From positions 1 through 64,000 of the forward strand of contig JANXSF010000109.1 in the NCBI GenBank assembly GCA_025352795.1: DNA of 64,000 nucleotides, given 5' to 3'. Source of the DNA: Acidobacteriota bacterium (GTDB lineage: Bacteria > Acidobacteriota > Terriglobia > Bryobacterales > Bryobacteraceae). The notes under the pieces are model-generated. The model ran no database searches. It saw only the letters and a list, made by a program, of their open reading frames with translations, and was not told the origin of the DNA. Shown one piece after another: positions 1-8,107 of the stretch (positions are counted from its first letter, which is position 1; the number at the start of each line of letters is the position of its first letter). The translations under genes were made by a program, and so were the position numbers.

Positions 1-347
1 GCAAAGTACATAATTCCCAGCATGCCGAATTCGCCCAAAGATTCCTTGTAAACGCCACGGGCATTGGTTAATACAGCAGTGCCATTGACCAAATCAGGAA
101 ACAGCATTGTGTCCAGACCAGCTGACATGGAATGGACCCACTTCACGTTTTTGGTGACATGCCAGATGTCTTTCAGTGCCACGCCGGCGTTCATGCAATA
201 GAGCAACGTATCGGCTTCAGCACCCAGGTTTTCAAAGGCCTCCGGGCGGTTTCCGACGGCAATACTTGTCTCTTTGGGCAACTGGTCGAGCAGGCGCAGA
301 TAAGGGGCAGTCGGGCTTCCGACAACGAGTAAAGTTTTTCCAGGCAT
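1..347 (-). CDS. D-2-hydroxyacid dehydrogenase, N-terminal part (cut by window edge)
   Basis: Translating the minus strand from the ATG at 347 gives an open frame of 115 codons that runs off the window. It starts MPGKTLLVVGSP and contains the stretch VKWVHSMSAGLDTML followed by LTNARGVYKESLGEFGM. This matches the N-terminal catalytic half of D-isomer-specific 2-hydroxyacid dehydrogenases (phosphoglycerate dehydrogenase-like), where the 'W.HS.SAG.D' and 'LTN..G.Y...L.E' segments surround the active-site cleft. These enzymes reduce 2-keto acids with NAD(P)H in the cytoplasm. The Rossmann NAD-binding domain and the catalytic Arg/Glu/His would lie outside the window, so the substrate cannot be inferred. 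Confidence 0.8.
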   Translation of the reverse strand, partial: MPGKTLLVVGSPTAPYLRLLDQLPKETSIAVGNRPEAFENLGAEADTLLYCMNAGVALKDIWHVTKNVKWVHSMSAGLDTMLFPDLVNGTAVLTNARGVYKESLGEFGMLGIMYF

Positions 348-424
348 GAATTCACGAATTTACCATAGCGGAGAGGGGTAGAGTTGAACTTGCCGCGCGG
401 CTCACATTGAAGGACACTGGAGAT

Positions 425-1093
425 GTGCCTGAGTTTTGTAGTTGCGGAACAGAATTAGTAGAGTCGGCCCGCTTTTGTCACCGTTGCGGAAAGCCGCAAG
501 GGGATCTGATCGCCGCCGATCCTGAAGAACATATTGAAGAGGCTGCACCAGCGGCAATTGTTCAGCCTCCACCGCTTTCGCCACTGGCTGGGGTCGCGCT
601 GAGTGAAATCAGTTTTCACAACAAAGCTGCTGTGGCCGTGGCCATGTTGGTGGCGTTGGTGTTCTGGTTGATTACCTTTGTCCCGCTGCCGCCAATTGTT
701 TCCATTCCCTTGCTTTTTGTGGATTTGCTGGGCGGTGGTTTCTTTGCGGTCTGGTTTTATGCCCGCCGCACAGGGCAATCCTTGACCATCCGCAATGGTG
801 CGCACCTTGGTTGGATCACTGGCATCTTCTGCTTTGTGATTGGCATTGTAGTGGCCACCATCAACATGTTGGCCATCGCATTTTCACCCGAAATTAATTT
901 TTGGGATGCCTACAAGAAAGTGTTAATTGAAAACGGTCAGCCCGCCGGTGACGTTGAAAAGTTGATGCAGGCGATTCAGGATCCTTCCGCAGTGCTGCTG
1001 ATCGTCTTTGTATCCATGGTCGTTTTCTTTGGAATTTTCGTGCTGCTGCCGGTATTGGGTGGAATGCTGGGCGCTAAAGTTTTAGAAGACTAA
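425..1093 (+). CDS. zinc-ribbon membrane protein of unknown function
   Basis: The N-terminus carries two Cys pairs (C-S-C-G and C-H-R-C-G, about residues 5-21), a typical short zinc ribbon. An acidic, Pro-rich linker follows. The rest is hydrophobic with about four membrane segments (roughly residues 70-90, 93-113, 130-155 and 190-220). I chose the GTG at 425 because AAGGA lies about ten bases upstream. An in-frame TTG at 407 would add six residues and has no ribosome-binding site. The frame is convergent with the following minus-strand gene, 18 bases away. Function is unknown; proteins of this shape are common in Acidobacteria and are thought to be membrane-bound accessory proteins. Confidence 0.75.
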   Translation: MPEFCSCGTELVESARFCHRCGKPQGDLIAADPEEHIEEAAPAAIVQPPPLSPLAGVALSEISFHNKAAVAVAMLVALVFWLITFVPLPPIVSIPLLFVDLLGGGFFAVWFYARRTGQSLTIRNGAHLGWITGIFCFVIGIVVATINMLAIAFSPEINFWDAYKKVLIENGQPAGDVEKLMQAIQDPSAVLLIVFVSMVVFFGIFVLLPVLGGMLGAKVLED

Positions 1094-1111
1094 GCATTCC
1101 ACCGCTCACTT

Positions 1112-2275
1112 TTATTTCTGATAACTAACGTGCCAAATTTTATTGTTGGCATCTTCTGAAATCAGCAAGCTTCCGTCAGCCAGTTGCAGAATGCCCACCG
1201 GACGTCCCCAAACTTCCCGATCGCCTTCGCCTATCATGAAGCCTGTTAAAAAACTTTCTCTGGGTCCAGCAGGAGTGCCCCCTTTGAAGGGGATAAACTC
1301 AATGGAATAACCATGACGTTTGGCACGGTTCGACGATCCACGAAATGCTAAAAACGCACCGTTCTTATACTTGGCTGGAAACTGCTTTCCAGTATAGAAA
1401 ATGAAATCCATCACGGCGGAATGGGCAGGCAAAATTACATCGGGCTCAATGGTCTTGGCCACCAATTGCGGCGATTCCCCTTTACGACGTGGCTCTTCAT
1501 TCTTTCCAATGTAAGCGTAAGGCCAACCATAAAACGCGCCCTTTTTGATGGAAGTGAAGTAATCGGGCACAAGATCATCACCCAACCCATCACGCTCCTG
1601 CACAGTTGACCAAAGCACGCTATTTGCTGGATTAAAGCGAATGCTGACAGGATTACGAAGTCCGGCGGCCAGAATTTCATGCCCTGTACCATCGGGATTG
1701 TAAACGTTGATTGCAGCACGATCTGGTGGGTCACCGGCATCCACGTTTGAGCCTGACCCAATGGAGATGTACATTTTCTCGCCCTTTTTATCGAATTGAA
1801 TGGAGCGGGTCCAATGGGCCTTGCTGTAGCCTTTCAACGAAACCATTTCTTCACCTACGCCAGTTTCAAGAGTCTTGCCATTGAACTTGTAACGCTTGAT
1901 GGACTCTGCTTCGGTAACGTATAAGTAGTCCTTCCAAACTGCCATTCCAAAGGGCCGATCCAGCCCCTTAATGATTTCCTTTTTCGACTTGTCTGCAAGA
2001 ATGGCAATCACTGAACCGTTGGCCACCGCATCGGTGACAAGAACGGCTCCGCCGGATGCTTGCACCATGTAGCGAGGCTTTTTAAAGCCCTCTGCGAATT
2101 CCTCAGACTTGAATCCAGATGGCAAGGTCAACTGTTTGCCATCCGGCTGCGGGACCACCTTCGGCGCGTTGGTTGCAGAAGGAGTTTCAAAGGGGGCTGG
2201 CAGTTTGAACTTAGGCGAATCGGCGGCCAGCATTAGGCATGGCACAAGCATGGAGGCGAGAAATGACTTGATCAT
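1112..2275 (-). CDS. PQQ-dependent sugar dehydrogenase-like (glucose/sorbosone dehydrogenase family), exported
   Basis: From the ATG at 2275 the protein is 387 residues and begins MIKSFLASMLVPCLMLAADS, a clear signal peptide. An upstream in-frame start at 2362 would add 29 non-signal-like residues overlapping the VapC gene, so I rejected it. The body has repeating propeller-like blades: RPFGMAVWKDYLYV, YISIGSGSNVDAGD, LAAGLRNPVSIRFNP and RPVGILQLADGSLLISED. The last two are hallmark segments of the GSDH/L-sorbosone dehydrogenase family. Such proteins are periplasmic six-bladed propellers, some using PQQ to oxidise sugars. The true substrate is unknown. Confidence 0.85.
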   Translation of the reverse strand: MIKSFLASMLVPCLMLAADSPKFKLPAPFETPSATNAPKVVPQPDGKQLTLPSGFKSEEFAEGFKKPRYMVQASGGAVLVTDAVANGSVIAILADKSKKEIIKGLDRPFGMAVWKDYLYVTEAESIKRYKFNGKTLETGVGEEMVSLKGYSKAHWTRSIQFDKKGEKMYISIGSGSNVDAGDPPDRAAINVYNPDGTGHEILAAGLRNPVSIRFNPANSVLWSTVQERDGLGDDLVPDYFTSIKKGAFYGWPYAYIGKNEEPRRKGESPQLVAKTIEPDVILPAHSAVMDFIFYTGKQFPAKYKNGAFLAFRGSSNRAKRHGYSIEFIPFKGGTPAGPRESFLTGFMIGEGDREVWGRPVGILQLADGSLLISEDANNKIWHVSYQK

Positions 2276-2358
2276 AGAATTGCCCAGTTTATCATTGACT
2301 GGGTGATACGGCTGGGGTGAATCAGTTAGTCCTGCCTCATGTCCCGGTTTTTCGATTT

Positions 2359-2748
2359 TCACCGAATCACTTCAATGTGGATGCCAAGTGCAGGCAGGGC
2401 TCCCCAATTCCGATCTGCTGTAACCGCCGTAACCCCAAGCTTTCTGGCTGTAGCCAGACATGCCCGGTCACCAAGGGAAAGGCCATGGGTCCAACCCAGC
2501 GGACTCAAGTCGGCTGCAGCTTCGGCCAGTTCGTAATCCCAGGGAATGACGCGTAAATTCAATCCGGCAAGATTCGCCGTGGCCAACTGGAAGCTGGCAC
2601 CCATGCGAATCTGTCGTGACAGAACCTCGGAATAGTTGACGGCGGAAATGGCCGCACGGCCCAACAGACTGGTAACACGCTCATGGCCGATTTCGACGAA
2701 CAGAGCGGCCAGAAGCGCAGATGCGTCCAGTACAACTGCTGGCTTCAC
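2359..2748 (-). CDS. vapC: PIN-domain ribonuclease toxin (VapC-like)
   Basis: The 129-residue protein shows the PIN-domain acidic positions: D8 in VVLDASALLA, a Glu in the NYSEVLSR segment near residue 40, the Asp in SLGDRACLATA near residue 93, and the Asp in AVTADRNW near residue 111. These coordinate magnesium for RNA cleavage in VapC toxins. Its start overlaps the stop of the upstream AbrB-type antitoxin by four bases, the usual translational coupling of a vapBC operon. Full length for the family, with all catalytic residues present, so it is probably functional. Confidence 0.9.
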   Translation of the reverse strand: MKPAVVLDASALLAALFVEIGHERVTSLLGRAAISAVNYSEVLSRQIRMGASFQLATANLAGLNLRVIPWDYELAEAAADLSPLGWTHGLSLGDRACLATARKLGVTAVTADRNWGALPALGIHIEVIR

Positions 2749-2990
2749 TCGCTCTCAGCCTCTTGTTTACGTTCGGCCAGGAATTCGTCCACCACGCACT
2801 CTCCCGATTTTTTGAGAAGGCTCAATGCATGTTGCGCTTGCTTCAAAGCTTGCCTGGGAGTGGAAAGGCGCAGCTCTCCATCTTCCAGACGCACGATAAC
2901 TTCGGAGCCTTCCGATAATCCGAGGGACTCCCGGAAACGGTGGGGGATCATGATTCTTCCCGCTCTATCGAGTTTTGCGGCTGTTTGCAT
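2745..2990 (-). CDS. vapB: AbrB/SpoVT-type antitoxin (VapB-like)
   Basis: The 81-residue protein opens with a swapped-hairpin AbrB DNA-binding domain: LDRAGRIMIPHRFRESLGL followed by GSEVIVRLEDGELRLSTP (residues 7-47). The acidic, helical C-terminus (ALSLLKKSGECVVDEFLAERK) would wrap the toxin. It is the first gene of a two-gene toxin-antitoxin operon, overlapping the PIN toxin gene by four bases. VapB antitoxins usually repress their own promoter. The short gap to the decayed toxin at 2994 is only a few bases, so transcription may also enter from upstream. Confidence 0.88.
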   Translation of the reverse strand: MQTAAKLDRAGRIMIPHRFRESLGLSEGSEVIVRLEDGELRLSTPRQALKQAQHALSLLKKSGECVVDEFLAERKQEAESE

Positions 2991-2993
2991 TAT

Positions 2994-3236
2994 TTACCAC
3001 TTTAACATAGAAGTGGGAAGCCAGATCTTAAGAAGCAGGTTGCGGCTGGTAGAGCTTCCCTTTGATTTCACTCTTATACATTCGCGCTTGAGCCAGATCA
3101 TAAGCAGCTTGCATTCGTAGTAGTCCACCAATTCAACATCGTCCGCATTGCCGGTGGCAAAGCTGAAAATAATCCGCCAGTTGGCGCGAACTGTCACTGA
3201 CCATAGGCCCTGAAGATGAAAACTGGCCATGCACAT
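2994..3236 (-). pseudogene. degraded HigB/RelE-family toxin remnant
   Basis: The frame contains GLWSVTVRANWRIIFSF and DDVELVDYY, the C-terminal core of HigB-type toxins (which usually read 'G.WSV.V.GNWR..F.F...DV.LVDYH' and stop). Three things point to decay. The N-terminal half of a normal roughly 92-residue toxin is missing. The segment between the FHL and QGLWSV lacks the usual 'HPLKG' residues. Beyond DYY the frame runs on for about 35 unrelated residues. No HigA-like antitoxin follows; the VapBC operon begins just downstream instead. The remnant abuts the 3' end of the STAND gene (3262), so an insertion or deletion at that junction may have removed the toxin's 5' half. Confidence 0.6.
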
Positions 3237-3261
3237 TTGGTGGAAAACCGTATCATCTGGA

Positions 3262-5703
3262 TTAGGGATTGAACTTGAATTTTTTTCGGAGTTTGGCGGC
3301 TTCGTGACCTCGGCTTAGTGACTGGAGCGCGTTGTGATAGCTTTTGGCGATTCCAATGGCATCGGGATGGTCGGTCCCGTGGACCTTTTCGTAGATTGCT
3401 AGTGCACGTGCGAATAAGGGAATTGAACGAAGGAAATTGCCTCGGCTTGCGTAAAGTCCGGCGAGATTGTTTAAGCTTATGGCGGTGTCAGGATGGTTAG
3501 GTCCGAGAACCGTTTCCCTTATCTGCAGGGCGCGTTTATACAAAGGCTCGGCTTCCTTATATTGCCCTTGTTCGTGATAGTTCCCCGCGAGATTTCCAAG
3601 GCTGGTGGCGGTGTCCGGATGGTTAGGTCCGAGTGCGGTTTCCTTTATCTCCAGCGCGCGCTGGAACAAGGGTTCAGCTTCCTTGTACTGGCCTTGTTCG
3701 TGATAGTTTCCCGCGAGATTCCCAAGGCTTGTGGCGGTGTCAGGATGGTTGGGTCCGAGTGCGGCTTCCTTTATCTCCAGCGCGCGCTGGTACAAGGGTT
3801 CAGCTTCCTTGTACTGGCCTTGGGCACGATAGTTTCCCGCGAGATTGTTTAAGCTTGTGGCGGTGTCCGGATGGTTAGGTCCGAGTACCTGTTCTCTTAT
3901 CCGAAGCGCACAATGAACCAGCGGCTTAGCCTCTGCGTACCGTGCCCTGTCGCCGAGATACCAAGCAGTTTGATGGAGCAAATAGGCTGAACCTTTAGAC
4001 TCGATAGGAAGACTCACAATATCCGCAGCCAGGATTTTAGCGTGCGGCAGAAGTCGCTCACATGCTGCCCAGTTATTGAACTCGACTTCCTCCGGGAAGC
4101 ACTTGGCAATGGCTTCGGCATTTCGCTCAATCCATCGTTTACTGGCCTCATCATCCAGCGTGTCTTTCACAACAAGCTGAACCAGTCGATGGATGCTGAC
4201 GGTCCCTGTACTGGGATTGCGCCAAATCAGAGAGTAGCGGATGGCATTCGTTACAGCGTCTCGAAATTCTATAGGTGACTCGCCGTCGGCAATTAGCATT
4301 TCCTCAGGAATCGCATCCGGTGCCAGGAAAGCGGCCATACGAAGGATTTCTTTGGCCCGTTCGCCTAATTTTTCCAGGGCGAGCGTGAAAGTGCGGGTTA
4401 CCGTACCTTGTTCACCATTGGCGCGTAACGTCTTTCCGTCGCCCTTGTAAAGCTTGAGATACTCGGCAGGGGACAACTTTGACTCATCAATGTAGGCCCC
4501 GGCTTGTTCCAATCCAAGAGGGAGCCCCTCGAATTCTACGGAGATATCTTTTGCGGTTGCTAGGTCCTCAGCGCTTGGATTGTCGCACTTAACGCGCTCC
4601 AATAGGAATTTTGCGCCTTCGTCGGGAGTCATCCGGGGAAGTTCCAATCCCTGGGCGTAATTTCCGGTGTGTTGTAACTGCGTGGTGATCAGCACGTGGC
4701 CGGTTTTGCTGGTGGGGATCCAATCGTTGGCTACCTCCCAGTGATCCACGTTGTCCAGAATGAGTAACCAATTCCCGTTGGACTCGAACCAACGCTTGGC
4801 CGCTGCGGCTGCTTTGGTGATGTCCTTTTCCTCTCTCTGCGGGAGGTTGAGGAGCCCGGCGAATGAGGCGAAGCCGGAAATCAGATTGTCTCTGGAATCG
4901 GCGACGGTCCAGAAACCGGTGGTGTATTCGTTCCGGTAAAGGTCGGCGTACTTTAAGGCTGTCTTGCTCTTGCCCAGGCCGCCCAGGCCTTTGATGGATT
5001 GCGTGAGAGCGGCGGGCTGATTGTTTTTCGTGAGCGCCGTGCGCAGGTTTTGGATGTACTCTTTGCGACCGAAGAAGTTGGGGTCGGACGGAGGGATGTT
5101 CCAGATGGGCTCTGCGGGGTTGGGCTCGCTGGTTGATTGCGGCGGTGGTGCCGGTTGGGCTTGAACATCCAGAAAGCGGCGCAAGTCCGCTATAGCTTGA
5201 GTGGCCTTTGTAGCGAATTCTGCTGCGCCGTTGAATGTGGCATAGACTCGATTTGCTTGCGTGCCCGGCTTCATCGGTTTCGCATTTTCACGAAAAGCGT
5301 TTAGCTTTTCTGATTTGATATCCGTTTCACGGTCCGCCTTACGCACAGGATGATCGTCTCCCATGATGAAAACCAGGATAGGCCGTCCAAGCCGCTGAGC
5401 CTCGTTGAATTCGAGTTCCGTAATGGAAAGCTTGTCGGGATTGCGCACCGGACACTCTGGAGTTTGACCGTACCTCGAACCAATGACCGCGCAATAGGCT
5501 GATGAATTCTGCACCATTTGCAGCGAGGAAGCCACCACATCTACATCTGCTTTTGCTGAATCGTTTTCCATCGCGATATCCGATAGGCCCTGGCCTTTGA
5601 TGGCTCGAATCAGCGCGGCGCGGTGCTCCTGCAAATCGGTGAAGGTGCTGGAGACCATGACGCCTGGATATAGGCGCGGTGCCGGATTGGGATCGTTTGG
5701 CAA
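3262..5703 (-). CDS. STAND NTPase: DUF4062 + NB-ARC + TPR repeats, candidate immune sensor
   Basis: The 813-residue protein has three parts. Residues about 12-115 form a DUF4062 domain (VMVSSTFTDLQEHR, IGSRYGQTP, LSITELEFNEA). Residues about 205-400 form an NB-ARC NTPase with P-loop GLGGLGKSKTA (about 239-249), Walker B LLILDNVD (313-320), a VLITTQ sensor strand and the GLPLGL motif (393-398). From residue 599 come four to five 42-residue kinesin-light-chain-type TPRs. This is the layout of bacterial STAND proteins, several of which sense phage proteins and trigger cell death. The start must be the TTG at 5703: a stop lies two codons upstream, and the next ATG (5658) would remove the first strand of DUF4062. 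It neighbours toxin-antitoxin genes. A role in defence is inferred, not shown. Confidence 0.88.
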   Translation of the reverse strand: MPNDPNPAPRLYPGVMVSSTFTDLQEHRAALIRAIKGQGLSDIAMENDSAKADVDVVASSLQMVQNSSAYCAVIGSRYGQTPECPVRNPDKLSITELEFNEAQRLGRPILVFIMGDDHPVRKADRETDIKSEKLNAFRENAKPMKPGTQANRVYATFNGAAEFATKATQAIADLRRFLDVQAQPAPPPQSTSEPNPAEPIWNIPPSDPNFFGRKEYIQNLRTALTKNNQPAALTQSIKGLGGLGKSKTALKYADLYRNEYTTGFWTVADSRDNLISGFASFAGLLNLPQREEKDITKAAAAAKRWFESNGNWLLILDNVDHWEVANDWIPTSKTGHVLITTQLQHTGNYAQGLELPRMTPDEGAKFLLERVKCDNPSAEDLATAKDISVEFEGLPLGLEQAGAYIDESKLSPAEYLKLYKGDGKTLRANGEQGTVTRTFTLALEKLGERAKEILRMAAFLAPDAIPEEMLIADGESPIEFRDAVTNAIRYSLIWRNPSTGTVSIHRLVQLVVKDTLDDEASKRWIERNAEAIAKCFPEEVEFNNWAACERLLPHAKILAADIVSLPIESKGSAYLLHQTAWYLGDRARYAEAKPLVHCALRIREQVLGPNHPDTATSLNNLAGNYRAQGQYKEAEPLYQRALEIKEAALGPNHPDTATSLGNLAGNYHEQGQYKEAEPLFQRALEIKETALGPNHPDTATSLGNLAGNYHEQGQYKEAEPLYKRALQIRETVLGPNHPDTAISLNNLAGLYASRGNFLRSIPLFARALAIYEKVHGTDHPDAIGIAKSYHNALQSLSRGHEAAKLRKKFKFNP
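3406..3909 (-). repeat. four 126-bp tandem repeats encoding TPR units
   Basis: Four consecutive 126-bp units encode 42-residue TPRs, each containing LGPNHPDTA.SL.NLAG and, in three of them, GQYKEAEPL. The second and third units are nearly identical even at the DNA level, and the first is close, whereas the fourth is more divergent. The similarity suggests recent duplication or gene conversion within the sensor part of the STAND protein. Confidence 0.9.
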
Positions 5704-6137
5704 TTGTCAGTGGACGGAGACCGCTCAACGACCGCCCCGATTCAACATATCATAAGCTCCCAGGGTTCGTTCTTCCAGGTGACGGTGCAGTTCTCCATGC
5801 CCTTTCAGGATCACGAATCTCCAACGTCATCGGGGCTGCACTTCCAGACGCAGGATCGGATGCTTGAATCTGCGAGACACTTTCAGTGCCGCGTCGGAAT
5901 CTTCGGTGTTGCATGGACAGCAATATCGATCGGGTGCTGATAGGCTATGCCTCCTGTAGGATAGCCGTAGCCTTCCCCTTCACAGTCGGCACCCATGGGG
6001 CATTGGTTTCTTGCGCAGGTTCACGAAGTCACCTGACTGGCGACGGAACAGATCATTCCTGCGAGGCACCATTTTAGGTTCTGCCAGAATACCGTGTTTG
6101 CGTGAAAAAAGAACCACCTTCCGAACAAGTGGATCCG
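5704..6137. other. 434-bp intergenic region upstream of the STAND gene
   Basis: I find no convincing gene. The minus strand shows short frames, including an Arg-rich 55-codon one starting near 5912 and a 30-codon one near 6070, neither recognisable. They could be decayed coding sequence. The promoter of the STAND gene should lie here, since the upstream gene (6138-7346) has the same direction, but I see no clear -35/-10 pair or terminator. Confidence 0.4.
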
Positions 6138-7346
6138 TTAAAAGCTATAGCGCAAGCCCAACAGAGCGTGCGAATTTCGCCGGTACTGGCCCAAAAAATC
6201 AGTTGCCGTTCCGCGAATCCAACTAAATGCTGCGACAGCTTTCCAATGCTGGTTGAGCGATTGCGTATACTCTGTCTTCAACCAACTGCCATCGCCGTTT
6301 TGTCGCACAGCACCTTCAAAGGCAAGGGTGCGGTACGGATCAATGGTCAAAGATGCTCTTCCTACAAACGCTTTGGCCAATCCCCGATCTGGTGAAAATC
6401 CCAATGAATTGCGGCGTTGCGTGACCACTTCACCAGCGTATCCACCAACAAACGACCACTCCCCCAATTGCCGTTCCAGTTGGATTACGTACTGCATGTA
6501 ATTATCGGCGGACTTGGTGGACGACGTGAAATAAGCCGATTCCCCTTTCACCGTAAACCAGCGCAAGGGCACCGCCGCCGTCGCCCCGTACATGCGCATT
6601 TGAGCAAAGTATTTGTTGATGTTCACCGTCAGTGTTTGAGAGAGCGAGGCATTGAACAATGGCAGGTTGTTGCGACCTTCATAGAACGCCACAGAATATT
6701 CGTAGCCCTTCCCTGAATGGTTCCAACGGACGCCACCCGCACCACCGCCTGGGAAATCGGTTGTGCCATTTCGAAACACAAACCCTTGTGGCAGCACCGC
6801 CCAACGTTGATTCAGAAGTGGTGTCCGGCTGGGCGTGAACCGCAACTGCCAGACAAGATCCAGCGTATCCGAGCCTTTCTCCAGGGAAAGCCGCGCAGCA
6901 GGCACACCCAGAAAATCACTATCCACCACGTTCAGAAAATCCTTCGGTGCAAAGCGATCCATAGGATTGAACACATCGGCCTTTCCCCATCGGATAAACT
7001 GCTTACCGAATTCAAACGTCAACGGACCTTTGTGTGCCACCGCGCTTAGCCTGCGCAATCCAAAGGCAGGGCGCAACAAACTACGATCTTGCCAATCAAA
7101 ACGCCATTCCCGTTCGGTAGTGCGGTGCGAATCGGTACGCAAGTCAACGGCACCATGAATCCGCAACCAGGGGAGCAGTTTTTGAGAAGCTTCATAACGC
7201 AACAAGCTATCTACAACCGCTTGGCCGCTATCCCCTGGTGCAGTTTGTGGAAATACAATCAGTCTGGTTTCAAAGTAGCCGCGCTGCTGAAAATCCTGGC
7301 CATTCAGTAAATGGCCAAGCAAAACAATTGGGATAAGAAGTTTCAT
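6138..7346 (-). CDS. outer-membrane beta-barrel protein (DUF1302-like) of an ABC export operon
   Basis: The 402-residue protein begins with a signal peptide (MKLLIPIVLLGHLLNGQ) and ends in an aromatic residue (LLGLRYSF), typical for insertion by the BAM machinery. Alternating short strands fill the rest. The segment FGKQFIRWGKADVFNPMDRF (residues about 110-130) resembles a motif in DUF1302-type barrels. The start codon overlaps the stop of the LolA-like gene by four bases, placing it last in an operon with a LolD-like ATPase and a permease. It may be the outer-membrane acceptor or exit of that transport path. I could not assign a ligand. Confidence 0.7.
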   Translation of the reverse strand: MKLLIPIVLLGHLLNGQDFQQRGYFETRLIVFPQTAPGDSGQAVVDSLLRYEASQKLLPWLRIHGAVDLRTDSHRTTEREWRFDWQDRSLLRPAFGLRRLSAVAHKGPLTFEFGKQFIRWGKADVFNPMDRFAPKDFLNVVDSDFLGVPAARLSLEKGSDTLDLVWQLRFTPSRTPLLNQRWAVLPQGFVFRNGTTDFPGGGAGGVRWNHSGKGYEYSVAFYEGRNNLPLFNASLSQTLTVNINKYFAQMRMYGATAAVPLRWFTVKGESAYFTSSTKSADNYMQYVIQLERQLGEWSFVGGYAGEVVTQRRNSLGFSPDRGLAKAFVGRASLTIDPYRTLAFEGAVRQNGDGSWLKTEYTQSLNQHWKAVAAFSWIRGTATDFLGQYRRNSHALLGLRYSF

Positions 7347-8107
7347 TCCCCGCGTCGCAATGCATCTAGCGTGAAGCGGTCCGGCTTAAGCGTGGTGTTG
7401 TATTCCAGCTTTTCAGTTTTCAAAATTGTTTTGGACTTCTTTTTCAAGTCCGCCATTTCCAGTTCCAGCGGAGTCCAAATGTTCTGCATCTTTTCAATTT
7501 TGCGATACTCCAGCCTGCGCACCAATTCATTCTTAGCGTACATTTCCATTTTGACGGCAACGTAAATATCCTGACGAATCCAGGTGACAACCTTTGCATA
7601 CTGTGACGATTTTGTTTGCTTGGGCTTCGATTCAATCTTCCAACATGGCTTGCCTTCCATGGCTTCTTCACCCAGCAGAGTGTAATCGTTCTGGTTCAGG
7701 TCGCGTTCTTCCAAATCCTCAAAACTGAAGTCCGTACCAAAGAATCGTGTGGACCGGTCCTGCAAAGCAATTCGCCGATCCCGTGCCAGCTCCGGCGTCC
7801 ACATCCACTGGTCCGAAGCTCTGTCTGGATGGTTGACGATCAACAGTGCCACGCCTTTTACTTCCGCCGGAGCAACAAAACGCAGCAAAGATTTGGATTC
7901 ACCAAATGCGCCGTTTCGTTCGTAGGTCCAGCGCTTAGACGACTTCTTGCCGGTCGCCTGGGTCACTTCTAAAACACCTTCGTATCGTTGTGACTGGCTT
8001 TGCTGGCGCTTTTGCGACTCTTCAACAATCTGCCGGGCATCCGCGCCACGTAAATCCATGCCAAACAAACAAGCTGCAGAGCTAACAACAAGCAACACCC
8101 TATTCAT
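7343..8107 (-). CDS. LolA-like outer-membrane lipoprotein-sorting protein (COG2834 type)
   Basis: Starting from the ATG at 8107 the protein has the signal peptide MNRVLLVVSSAACLFGMDL. An earlier start at 8158 would add 17 residues encoded inside the permease gene. The mature part resembles COG2834 proteins: ARQIVEESQKRQQ, RWTYERNG, LLRFVAPAEVKGVALLIV, DQWMWTPELARDRRIA and FFGTDFSFEDLE. These fold as an open half-barrel that carries lipids or lipoproteins across the periplasm. It overlaps the permease by eight bases and the outer-membrane barrel gene by four, so the three are translated together. The proteins form a plausible inner-membrane-to-outer-membrane relay. Confidence 0.85.
   Translation of the reverse strand: MNRVLLVVSSAACLFGMDLRGADARQIVEESQKRQQSQSQRYEGVLEVTQATGKKSSKRWTYERNGAFGESKSLLRFVAPAEVKGVALLIVNHPDRASDQWMWTPELARDRRIALQDRSTRFFGTDFSFEDLEERDLNQNDYTLLGEEAMEGKPCWKIESKPKQTKSSQYAKVVTWIRQDIYVAVKMEMYAKNELVRRLEYRKIEKMQNIWTPLELEMADLKKKSKTILKTEKLEYNTTLKPDRFTLDALRRGE

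Noticed and set aside
2276-2362. N-terminal extension of the sorbosone dehydrogenase-like protein
   Set aside because: It would hide the signal peptide behind 29 polar residues and overlap the VapC gene.
3493-3852. Repetitive frame on the plus strand opposite the TPR region, possible CRISPR-like array
   Set aside because: The 126-bp period corresponds to 42-residue TPR units of the STAND gene. There are no short repeats with unique spacers and no cas genes.
6102-6395. 97-codon frame on the plus strand at the end of the outer-membrane barrel gene
   Set aside because: It is mostly antisense to the barrel gene and has no recognisable domain or ribosome-binding site.
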